A stretch of 64,000 nucleotides of DNA from Fomes fomentarius (Eukaryota > Basidiomycota > Agaricomycetes > Polyporales > Polyporaceae): assembly GCA_022606135.1 (NCBI GenBank), contig JABYQN010000008.1, positions 1,488,001 through 1,552,000 on the forward strand, given 5' to 3'. How positions within the stretch are numbered: position 1 is the first letter of the stretch; each line of letters opens with the position of its first letter. Position numbers and translations under genes: made by a program. Below, in pieces: positions 24,444 through 34,304 of this stretch. The notes beneath the pieces were generated by a model, which was not told the origin of the DNA, did not search any database, and worked only from the letters and a program-made list of their open reading frames with translations.

Positions 24444-25727
24444 CTCTTCTGCTGACCCTCTGCACTATCACTTTGTACTTCTGGGCTCGGGCTTCAATGC
24501 GCACACCCATTTCGTTTGAGGCCCTCTGTGTCCGCAGTGCATGGTGCCCCTATGGACCTCGTGAGTTGCGCTTGTGTTACGTCTATGAGATGAGGCTGAT
24601 TGAACCTCCTTCACTTCAGAGATCTTCCGGTAGGTTCACATTGGGTATGAATCCAACAGAGTCGATCAGCTGGTGAAAAAGGCCTTGACGTTCTTATCCG
24701 AGAAATCAATAGGAAGACCTTGTGAGTTTCTTTCTGTCAACCAATTCAATGTCAGAGGTATGTCTCCCTTCTTCTCCTGTCTTGTACCCGTGCCTTATTC
24801 ATGTGGCAAGAATAGTGTTCAATATTGCATTCACGCTCCGAAGTGGTTGACTGAAGTCGCTGATGATCTTGAAACGGCTACGCACCTCCCCCATCATCCC
24901 ACGTCGGAGTCAAAATGACTGTCATCGACATCATCGAAGTGTTGTGCCTTGATCTCAAATGGTTCGCCCAACCCCAATAAACGAACCCTTCTACAAACGG
25001 CGTTCCGACTTCCAAACTCCGTCTCGAGTCGTGCAAGTGGGGATACGCTTACTTGCGACATCTGGCCTTCGCCTCTGCTCTCCCACAGAAGGTCGCCTTT
25101 TTCGTTCCACGCGAGCTTAGATTAGGTGGCAAGGTAGGATGACAACCGCGGGACCTGGGGTCGGTTACGTTGCAGCCTTTCACTCGATGCCGAGCGGCCA
25201 AGCACAGGGAGTACGTTACGCTGAACAGTCGATCATTTCAAGTTCAATGTTCAATGTTACGTCATCAAGAGGCCGGCGTCGTTTCCCAGGTCCAACGATC
25301 CACGCACTGTTGAGTACCCCTTTCGCCCCAGTAGGTTTTCCCCAATTCATCACGACTGTCTCGCTAACCTTCCAGCTTCTACGTGGAATGGACATCGATC
25401 GAGACGCAATATACCGTTCTGATCACGGAGCGGCAGTCTTTGGCGCGGCGATGCCCACCAAAGCCTCGTGGAACGCGTCGCGGCGAAGCTCCCGCAAAGT
25501 TCTTAAGTGCCCAGGAATCTAAGCGTCAGTACTTCGGCCTTCTTCTACTTCTCCCCGCACGGCTTGCTCACCTTACCAGTCCGTACAGACGCTAGCTTGT
25601 GGTGCCACGACACAGTGATATTCTTGCTTGACGACCATTAGCCCACCCCCCGTATTGCTTTTCGCCTAGGTGAGTCGCATCTCAAAGATTTGATCGGATA
25701 TAGAACCACTGCTCACAGTGGCTAGAT
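24444..25727. other. 1.3-kb region with exon-like fragments, no assigned gene
   Basis: Between 24497 and 24725 several canonical-looking splice sites can be chained: a GTGAGT donor near 24550, a TTCAG acceptor near 24619, and an intron from GTAGGT to ACAG at about 24630-24660. The chained frame gives YGPQIFR followed by VDQLVKKALTFLSEKSIGRP. The chain cannot be extended convincingly past 24725. The rest, to 25727, holds no frame with a domain. It could be a small unrecognised gene or the remnant of one. Confidence 0.3.
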
Positions 25728-27330
25728 ATGTCTGAAACGACACACAAGATCTGGTTCATCGACGAAGTCGTCCGCAACGTTCTCACCCATCTCCCCGCCA
25801 ATGGAAGAGACAATACACTAGCACATTGTGCCCGGACATCCCGGTCACTCAGCGAGCCAGCCCTCGATATCCTTTGGCACAAGATGTCTGGCCTGGTTCC
25901 GATTTTAAGATTGCTACCGAGCTCCCTTACACAGGTGCAGGGGCAAAGTGGGGATGGGATCGCCTTCGTACGTGTTCGCATCTCGCTCCAGTGGCGTAAG
26001 TGCTCACCGGCGTTGACAGATGCTAGATGGTGCTATCGCAGAACAAGAATGGTCACGCTGCATGCAATATGCGCGGCGTGTACGCAAGTTCCAGTACCAC
26101 TGTGTTGAAGGGCCTGGCGAGCGGTTCGGCGAGCGCGCCTTCGCGGCGCTCACCCATCACGCGTCTCTCTCTGGCACTACCATCTTCCCCAACCTGCAAG
26201 AACTCTCCTGGCTGCAATTCTCTCACATCGCTCAATGTCTACCATTCCTCACACCATCCCTACGACGTGTCAGGGTTTACGTTCAGGCCGGTCCTTCTCC
26301 TGTCCGCAGTGGGTTGCCCGTGGCCATGCACGATGAACGGAGCGCCTCGGGAGGGTATGCAGGGTTGATCGGGATCCTGAATGTGCGCTCGTCGAGGATT
26401 GAAGAACTTTCTCTGGAAGGCATCGAACTCGACGAGTTCCCCGCGTCGCTTGGGCTAGCGGATGATTTCACCCACCTGCAATCGCTCCACCTTGGGACCG
26501 TGTCGACCTCGACCGCGGCTACATTGTCTCACTGCAGCAGAATGCCGCGCCTCAGGTCCCTCGCCCTTGTGCTTCGTGGCTCCTCCAGCCACGGAGCGCA
26601 CAACAGGTCTCAATCGGACAGCTCTCCTCTTTCGGCGATCGAGTCCCTACGCATAGCGGGCGCTCCGTCCGAGATCGAGGACATCCTGCATGCCATTGAC
26701 TCTCCCTCGTTCCACACTATCGCCCTATCGGCGTCTGCTCCAGAGTTCGACGCTGACGGATGGACACGATGTACGTCACTCCTGAGCGCACGGTTTGCAT
26801 CATCGCTGCGGACGGTACGCGCGGAGTGCAAGCGGTCGAACACACTCGTCCCAACTCAGGCACGGTCGTTCACGGAGTACGTGCACTCCCTGCTCCCCCT
26901 CCACAATCTAACCGAATGCACGATCGTCGTCGAGGATCCGGCCGGGGTCGCGATGACCGATGCGGACGTAGAGTGCATGGCGACGTCATGGCGCTTCCTC
27001 CGTGCGCTCGAAGTGACTGTGCGTGGAGGGCCCACTGCCACGCTGCCGTCCATCTCATCCCTCTCGACGTTCACACGGAGCTGTGTAGACTTGGACACTC
27101 TCCGTTTGTCGATGAGCCAGGACGTCTCGGCTCTCGAGTCCTGGGCCTCCCCCGGGTGTACCGAAGTGCCTCGCAGTACTCCGTCCCGCGCTGACTTGCG
27201 GAACTTGTGGATCGCTGGAGTGCGCTTCTCAAAAATTGAGAGCGAGCGCGTGGTACGATTTCTGAAGTGGTGCTTTCCGGCAGTGGATCTGCATCCCATG
27301 GTCGGTGCGGGGGTGCTTCGTATGGATTGA
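25728..27330 (+). CDS. F-box/LRR-like protein, intact
   Basis: Exon 1 (80 codons) starts MSETTHKIWFIDEVVRNVL and carries an F-box-like segment (LAHCARTSRSLSEPALDILW). A 52-nt phase-0 intron at 25968-26019 joins exon 2, an uninterrupted frame to 27330. Exon 2 begins MLDGAIAEQEWSRCMQYARRVRKF and contains irregular leucine-rich repeats such as FPNLQELSWLQF, FTHLQSLHLG, MPRLRSLALVLRG and WRFLRALEVTV. It ends GAGVLRMD. It is the intact paralog of the damaged minus-strand gene at 19.6-21.2 kb, with DBP4 between them, and shares its intron position. The family role is substrate recognition in SCF ubiquitin ligases. The target is unknown. Confidence 0.8.
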
Positions 27331-27620
27331 ATGCTCGTGACCGTGTATTGCATGTGACGGTGGATGCACTTGGCATGTGTTTACCTATTATATTAAGCTC
27401 TCTATCATCTGATGTCAAAATACACCTACTCTCCAGCCCACTCGAACGAAAATGAACACATGGAAAACAATCCTTGTATTGGAAGACCCACGTGACACTG
27501 TACGATGTCCCAAACGACACTTTGCAGCTCGTTTCGCAAGTGTTTACTAGCTACTGCACCAAGCGCGGCCACGAGGACACTGTGGAATGACTGCTAGTAC
27601 TCGTGATGCCCCGGCGGCTT

Positions 27621-30286
27621 CTACCATGATTTGAGAACGTCTTCGATCTCCTCGTACGGTAGCATCTTGTAGTATTTGGCGTGCTTGTTTTGGCAGTCGA
27701 CGAGTACAGCCATTTTCAGTGACTGCCGGTAGAGGTCAATTGACGTCACCATTAGCGTCATACCCGGGTGACCGCCGGGCGGGGGGATCGTCAGCCGGGC
27801 AGTGAACAACGTGAGCAGCTGGAATTCAGTCCTATCCCTGTCCTCGTAGAACTCCCCCCTTCCCTCCAGCAAATCCTCCGAGTCGGAGGATGCATCCAGG
27901 TTTCCTGCGTCTTCCTGAAACTCCATAGGTTCAGAAATCTCGATCGTGACGGTGGGTGTGATCTGCTCCCGCTTCAGGTCCACCTCCAGGACGCTGACGC
28001 GCAGATACCGCACGGATGCGGGGAGCAGTGCAGACGAAACAAGCTCCACTTTGTGCGCGGGGCGAACGGGGCCAGCGCGCTTTCGTCCGTCAGCTTCGCG
28101 CAGCGCCGTTTTTCGAACGGGGTGATGTCGAACGAGCCAGGCCGCGCGTTCTCGACCCGCGAGGACTGGTAGAACGCACTGACGCCTTCGATCCGATGTG
28201 CCATCTTTCTCGACGACCAGCCGGATCTGTCGTAATCCGTGTGGAGGACGATGGTGATTCGCTCGAGCTCCCGGAGGTGCAGCCGCGTAAGGTAGAAGTA
28301 GACACCCGGTACCTCCTTGCGTGCGACGCTGGTGACTGCGAACCCTTGGAGTGCAAGCGGGGGCAAGCACCATGATTCTGGGCTGACCATCATTAATGGG
28401 AAAGTGGTCATAGCCTTGGGCCGAACATCGAACATAGTCATGCCATCGAACCGGATGTTGTGAGGCCGACGGAAGACTCGGACGTCTTCAAGTCGAATGT
28501 GTGCACGATAGATCTCCATAGCAGCGGGGGCGATTGGCCAGATGCGGTAGAAGAACGGCTTATTCGCCGTTCGAGAGAGAGCGCCCGTAAACAGCGGTTG
28601 GTTTGCTGGTAGACGTGGCGCGTTCCGTAGAGGAAGTCCCACGACATTGCCGTCTTCATCCTGGCACTCGAGAAGAGCAAGGTAGTCGAACTTGACTTCG
28701 TCCATGTAGTTGCCCTCCTGTGCGTGCTGGATGAGCTCCCTAAACGGGAGCAGAGGTAGTCGTGTACGAATGTCGTAAGAAATGGTATACTCAGGCGGGG
28801 GAAGAGCCTCATCGATCCCCAGCTTCGCCAGGAATTGGTCGTGCTGGATGACAGTGATTCCCCGCGCTCCACGAAATAATTTAGGGGAGCTTGCTAGGAG
28901 ACCATACATATCAACGAATGGGGCCTGCTCCAGCAAACGCGTGCCGGATTCGTGGTACGACGCAGCCTCTCTATCTTCAGTGGGATTCTTTCCATTCCAT
29001 CGTGGCCCCCACGCAAAGATGCTCTGGTCGTTTGTATGTTTCAAGATCTCCTCCTGAAGCCGTATGAATGCATGTCTTCCCTCCCCATAGATTGTCGCCA
29101 TATGGACATTGAAAATACCCATAAGCGAGTAAGCCTCATCCTCAATGCGAGTCGTCTCGCGGGCGGACGCCCATTGCATCCGCTGGGCGACCGACACGAC
29201 GTCGACTGGGATTTGGTGGAGAAGAACGAGGGTGTTGATTCTAGTGATTTCGTGGAGCACGCTTGCAAGCGATACTTTCGTACCGATCAGCTGCCAGTCC
29301 TTGGAGAAGAAAAGGACGTATCGAGGTGCGATGAGTTCCTGGAGCGTCCATCCGCGCCTGTGCCATCTGCTCTTGCGGAATTGGGAGCTCGGGTCCGACG
29401 GATCGTCGCTCGCGTCGACATCTGCGAGGTGCACGAAGCACACCGCCGAGATCTCATACCACTCGTACATAGAGTTGATCGCTTCGGAAAGCTCTGCGCT
29501 GCTCGCCTTGTCGATGCAGCACGAGTCCAACCATACGAGGTCAATCGAATGAAGCTGGGCCAGGATGCACGCCATCCGAGCTTTATGAGCGGTCTGGGGG
29601 TTATGCAAGATGCAGCCAGGAAGAGAGGCATGATCGTGATCGGGATCCGAAGGCATATCTGAGCCTAGCGATGGTACATGATCGTGAGAACTGCCTTTCG
29701 GGCCGGGTAGAGATTGACTTGGAGTCGTAGGGCGAGACGGCGGGCTGCTCGGGTCGACCGTAGGAAAGTCGTCATCCAAAGCGACGGAAAGAAAGAAAGG
29801 GTCTACGAAGCCTATGAGCTTTCGGTTGACCAGCAGATGCCTAGCCGAGTTGAGTGCAGCGACGAAGGGGGAGAAGGGGGATGAAGGCTGCGGGCTGGGA
29901 GGGGGGCTATCTGCCTCGACTGATGGCTTCAACGAGTCAAGGTTCCCCTCGGCCACGTTCCTTGACATGCATCTCCAGAGGGGTTCAAGAGGCTGCGAGT
30001 CAGACTTGTCAGCAGCAACTTGATCGACTTCCACATCATCTTCGTACTTGGATCCAAGTGGATAAGAGTGGGTCGAGTGCGGAGGACACGAGGCATGGTG
30101 AGCGCATTCGCGATCTTCGGTGCTAGGATGATTAGCAGTATGAACCCCCGTGTTTTGTATCTCCAGCATGTCCTGATAAGTCTGTTCGCCCTCTTGGGAC
30201 CACGTATGTGAGATGATCGCATAGCGCACGCTACGTGGATCATGCACGAAGCGGAATTGGCCTGTTTTTGCATCCAAAAGACGCAT
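27621..30286 (-). CDS. HET-domain (heterokaryon incompatibility) protein, frameshifted near C-terminus
   Basis: The start MRLLDAKTGQF at 30286 matches the opening of the other two HET genes here. The upstream in-frame ATGs are ignored. HET domain motifs are RYAIISHTWSQEGEQTYQD, LVWLDSCCIDKASSAELSEA, RRGWTLQELIAPRYV, and RMQWASARETTRIEDEAYS followed by LMGIF. Compared with the paralogs, about 150 extra Pro/Ser/Asp-rich residues lie between the first and second motifs (about residues 48-235). The C-terminal half resembles the other HET genes. Near 28050-28100 coding switches frame by one base: upstream coding would stop at 27974, while KVELVSSALLP...IEDVLKSW continues to 27621 in the other frame. 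HET proteins trigger programmed cell death on meeting genetically different hyphae. This copy may be inactive, or the base may be missing from the assembly. Confidence 0.72.
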
Positions 30287-31262
30287 ACTGTAATTCCTCG
30301 TGCGCGTGAGTACTGCTGTAGACGTGGAGAACAGAACTTGAGCACTGACTTGAGAGGGGACGCGGACAACTGAAAATCCCAATGGATGGGGCAAAGACGA
30401 GTAGTCGAGGGCAGTTCGAATGTTCATCGATATATACACCTAAGCGCGAGCACTGCCAGTGAACCATGAGGCTTATGATTCAAATGGCATCGCTATGTGC
30501 GTAGATGTGTTAGACCTTCATGACTAACCTGGACTGACAGAAGGGGTTCCGACTGGAAATCGACAGTGATAAGTACCGTTCGTCCCGTGCTTGGTCTTAT
30601 GGCTCTGGTGGAGGTTAATAGCTGATATAAACGCATGGGGTGATACTACAAGCCTGACGCGTGCATTGCAACAGCTGCATCGTTGAGTTCTGACTTGGGA
30701 AGACATAGGAGTCGACTCCGAGACTTGTCGGAGATGACAGACTTATATCGAATTTTGTGGCACGTGGATACTGGTTGCCGAAAGAATTCCCAGTGCCAGT
30801 TGAAGGATGGATGATGCTATCCGATGCGTGGATCTAGTTCATAGTTTAGTAGAGATTGTCAAACTAGACAGCCACACCGTCTTCAATTTATCTGAGGATT
30901 GAACGGCGAGGGAGATAACTTGGATGCAGTGAAATTTGAACTTGTAGGCTTCAGCCGCCCTACGCGCCTCTTCTACAGGCGCTGGTTGGTGACCGGTGAC
31001 TGCTGCGATTCCCAAGAACACGCACCAGCGTGTCTTTATCAACGTTATCGGGTAGAGCTGCGTGGGCATAAGCTTCAACGCATCGCCTCATCATGAGTCA
31101 ACGGAAGACCAAGTAGATAGCTTCCGCAAGTAAGTGCTTATATCGTTCCCATCATCCCCCTATACTACGCGGCGGCATCCCCCTCGAAGTACCTGCACAT
31201 ATTACTCAAGTGGTGAACGGTCGCTGATTTATCATGGTTTACCTCAGCCCTAGTTACATCGT
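30287..31262. promoter_or_regulatory. Divergent intergenic region between two HET genes
   Basis: About 1 kb separates the two divergent HET start codons. Open frames here are short and lack domains. No clear TATA box was recognised next to either start. It is presumed to hold both promoters. Confidence 0.4.
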
Positions 31263-33272
31263 ATGCGGCTTCTATATACAAACACGGGCCATTTTCACTC
31301 CCCACTCAACCTTGCCGGACTAACCTACGCTATCCTGTCGCACACTTGGTCCTCCCTTGAAGGAGAGCAGACATGTCAAGACCTACTCAAAATCCAACAA
31401 AGCAAGCGATATAAGCTCTCGCGCATGTTGCACGCGTCCAGATCCGTGCAGAATGCAAACGTATCAATCTTAGACGATCCACGGGTTTCCGAGAAGATCA
31501 GGGAGACCTGTAGGGTTGCACTGCAGGACGGCTATCAGCTGGTCTGGATTGACTCGTGTTGCATTGACAAAACCAGCAGCGCAGAGCTCTCCGAGGCGAT
31601 CAACTCAATGTACGAGTGGTATCGCCGCGCGGACATCTGTTATGTGTACCTTGCGGATGTGGACGATGTTGTCTCTACGGGGACATCGTCTCAATTTCGA
31701 ACAAGCAGGTGGCACAGGCGCGGTTGGACACTGCAGGAGCTCATCGCACCCCGCCACCTGGTCTTCCTGTCTTCTCATTGGCGTCCCCTTGGAACCAAGC
31801 ACTCGCTCGCGCGCACTCTAGAGGGTGTGACGGGCATCAGTCACAGCGTACTAAACCATGAACGACAGTTGGAGTCTATACCTATCGCAGAGCGCATGTC
31901 ATGGGCCTCTACGCGGCAGACCTCACGCGAAGAGGACGAGGCCTATTCGCTACTGGGTATCTTTGGGGTCCATATGCCAACAATCTATGGCGAAGGCCGT
32001 CACGCCTTCATTCGGCTGCAGGAAGAGATACTGAAAATGCACCCTGACCAGAGCCTCTTCGCATGGGGTCCTCTATGGCATGCTTCCGCCGCCCGGTCCA
32101 GCTGGGCGAACGAATCTTCCTCCTCCTTCTCGGCTGAGTATCTATCCGAATACCAGCAGCTCAATGACCTCTGTGGCCTCCTTGGGGGATCACCCCGATG
32201 CTTCGGAGCCTCCACATATACTGCGCGAATTCTTTCGCCCATCTCCGATGATTCGTTCTCATCTCGCCTCGGAATCACTACATCTTCCTTGCAGTCGGAT
32301 GTAACCCCCACCTCACGAGGGATTCGCATGCGCCTTCCCCTCATTCCTATGTCTGCTATCCGATCACCGTTCTCTGCATCGAACAGGTGGGGTAGCCGAT
32401 TCATCAATGATTACCTCGCAGTACTGCAATGCGAGGACGAACGAGGGAACCTGCTCGCACTCCCACTCATCCGCGCTCAGCCCACGTCCAAGACCTCAAT
32501 CGAGTTCATCGTCGGCACCTCGAGACATGTGGTATCCTGGCTCTTCCGAGTATGGTCACTTTCGCCGAAGGAACTCGAGGATGGCCGAGAGCACATCACA
32601 GTCACCGATATTTTGATCCGTGGCCGCCACCTTCCATTGTCGTCTTTAGACAGCAGGGAGATCCTTGCTGCAAATTTCATAGACATCCCGCCACACATGG
32701 TCGATGTCATACCATACGGCTGGTGCCGGACTATGCTGCAGAATCAGGGCTACGAGCTCACTTCCAGCCGCCGGTTCCCAGAACGCACTGTACTTTCAAC
32801 TCCAGGCACGGATAACCGTGATTCACCTTGGATCTCACATGTCTTCGTGCTCGCCACTAGCGACGAGTTCGAGAAGCTCACCATCTACATCGGCGAACTC
32901 GCCTTGCTTCCAAATGTCGTCGTCACGTACCAGACCTCTGCTGAGGCACCTCACCTCGGGGAGGCCGGGCAACCAATTCAGCTGCTCCACCGCCCATGTA
33001 CAGATGGGAGGACAGGGAATGTCGTCGCGTCTGGAAAGGCAGGATGCTGGTGGCAATTTGAAATGGTCGTGAGGGAGCATCTTCTACGGACGGTGCGAGT
33101 AGAGCTCATGCAAACAACCACCTTCGGGATGGAGACACCGGGGATCTACTGGATGACCATCGAGCTCTCGGAGCCATTCAGCACACACGATGACTCGCGG
33201 ATAACGCGGTGGGTGGAGATAGAACAGATGATACCTCGCGAACGCTCCATTGGGGCTCGGAGCGGCGACTAG
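31263..33272 (+). CDS. HET-domain (heterokaryon incompatibility) protein, intact
   Basis: A single uninterrupted exon encodes 669 residues, starting MRLLYTNTGHF. The HET domain occupies roughly residues 20-240, with LTYAILSHTWSSLEGEQTC, LVWIDSCCIDKTSSAELSEA, RRGWTLQELIAPRHLVF, RMSWASTRQTSREEDEAYS and YGEGRHAFIRLQEEIL. The remaining 400 or so residues form a conserved but unnamed C-terminal region shared with the other two HET genes, for example EFEKLTIYIGELALL and WWQFEMVVREHLLRTVRV. No membrane segment or signal peptide is seen. The family acts in vegetative incompatibility and fungal innate-type cell death. It lies head-to-head with the 27.6-30.3 kb paralog, suggesting an inverted duplication. 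Confidence 0.88.
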   Translation: MRLLYTNTGHFHSPLNLAGLTYAILSHTWSSLEGEQTCQDLLKIQQSKRYKLSRMLHASRSVQNANVSILDDPRVSEKIRETCRVALQDGYQLVWIDSCCIDKTSSAELSEAINSMYEWYRRADICYVYLADVDDVVSTGTSSQFRTSRWHRRGWTLQELIAPRHLVFLSSHWRPLGTKHSLARTLEGVTGISHSVLNHERQLESIPIAERMSWASTRQTSREEDEAYSLLGIFGVHMPTIYGEGRHAFIRLQEEILKMHPDQSLFAWGPLWHASAARSSWANESSSSFSAEYLSEYQQLNDLCGLLGGSPRCFGASTYTARILSPISDDSFSSRLGITTSSLQSDVTPTSRGIRMRLPLIPMSAIRSPFSASNRWGSRFINDYLAVLQCEDERGNLLALPLIRAQPTSKTSIEFIVGTSRHVVSWLFRVWSLSPKELEDGREHITVTDILIRGRHLPLSSLDSREILAANFIDIPPHMVDVIPYGWCRTMLQNQGYELTSSRRFPERTVLSTPGTDNRDSPWISHVFVLATSDEFEKLTIYIGELALLPNVVVTYQTSAEAPHLGEAGQPIQLLHRPCTDGRTGNVVASGKAGCWWQFEMVVREHLLRTVRVELMQTTTFGMETPGIYWMTIELSEPFSTHDDSRITRWVEIEQMIPRERSIGARSGD

Positions 33273-33405
33273 GCTTGTTGACCCTGTTCAAGTCGGTTGC
33301 CGAACTCGACTTTCCTTCAAGCTTGCCCACCGCCTACGCCTTCCTCCGACACCGAGCTGCTACTATCTCCACGTACAGTGTCAAATCGTCCAGACAAACG
33401 AGTAG

Positions 33406-33790
33406 TCACCACCGCCAGACCAGTTCTCCGACATCCCCTCGCGATTGAAGGTTAACGCACCAGTGGACCAACGGGTGCATCACTCTCGCCATGGGCGCGA
33501 GCTCGTTCCTGGGATCCCGCGTCAGGACCGGCTCGTCCGTGAGCTTGTGCACCACGACGAACGAACGGTCAGAAAGCCGTCCTCCGTGCGGCGTGGCAGC
33601 CATCGGCTTTTCGTTCCGCCTAAAGGCATCTCGGGTTGTGGTTTTCTGCGTGGGTGATGATTGGTGCACTGGTTCTTGAAGCTACTTCGGGAATGTTCTC
33701 CTGCTCGCTCTTGAGATGTGGAGGTGCCGGATCGAAGAGCGCTGCGAGCTTAGATGCCGAGATGACTCGTTTCAGTAGATTGTTTCTGTA
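33406..33790 (-). pseudogene. DUF2461 gene fragment (single-exon relic)
   Basis: Minus-strand sequence after a CTACAG acceptor (33791-33786) reads NNLLKRVISASKLAALFDPAPPHLK. It then continues, in a different frame, as DRSFVVVHKLTDEPVL, NELAPMARVMHPLVHW. These match the exon region of the intact DUF2461 gene at 37.6-39.5 kb (LRDIISAPDFEALFGPARPHPK; CRSFAVVYR/FTDKQVL; NELAHVAGLVRPFVH). The fragment has no start and carries a frame break in its middle. It lacks the intron that interrupts VVYR/FTD in the intact gene. Only a donor-like GTGCGT remains at its end. It is a truncated, non-functional copy. Confidence 0.65.
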
Positions 33791-34304
33791 GAAGGGTAGG
33801 GTACAAGGTCACAACAAAGTGTCAGACGAACGACGAAGAGGAGAGGGAACAAGAGGAATCTAGGTCTGTTGCGAGACCGTGAGAGGGCGATGATTCTCAT
33901 ACTACTCTTGCAGTGTCCCGGATTGTTATCACAGAGTAGTCCGACAGAGGCATGAGACACAGTATAATATGTGGTGGTACATACATCCTGGCAGGTTGAT
34001 CACTGGGTGTCTTCTTGTATTGCCTGCACAGTGGGAATGCCGAATATCTACACGGCTAGGTCAGGTGCAAGACTCGGAGATGCAGTCCGAAGGAACAGTT
34101 CGTTGCATACAGAGAAGATACTCGGAAGATATATATTGTTCACTGAGACGTTGGTACACAACGACTCGGAAGCGATTACATGAGTGGAGAATGATACAGG
34201 TAGTATATGCCGACGGGAAGTGAGTCAACGGGAATATGCAGGAAGAATCAATCAAACAGCCAACAACTCGCAGCCAAGGACGCTTCAACCAGATCCATGG
34301 TAAA
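33791..34304. other. Intergenic region, no supported gene
   Basis: No coding signal was recognised. The stretch lies between the DUF2461 relic and the 3' end of the second FunK1 gene, and probably holds the latter's 3' UTR at the right side. Confidence 0.4.
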
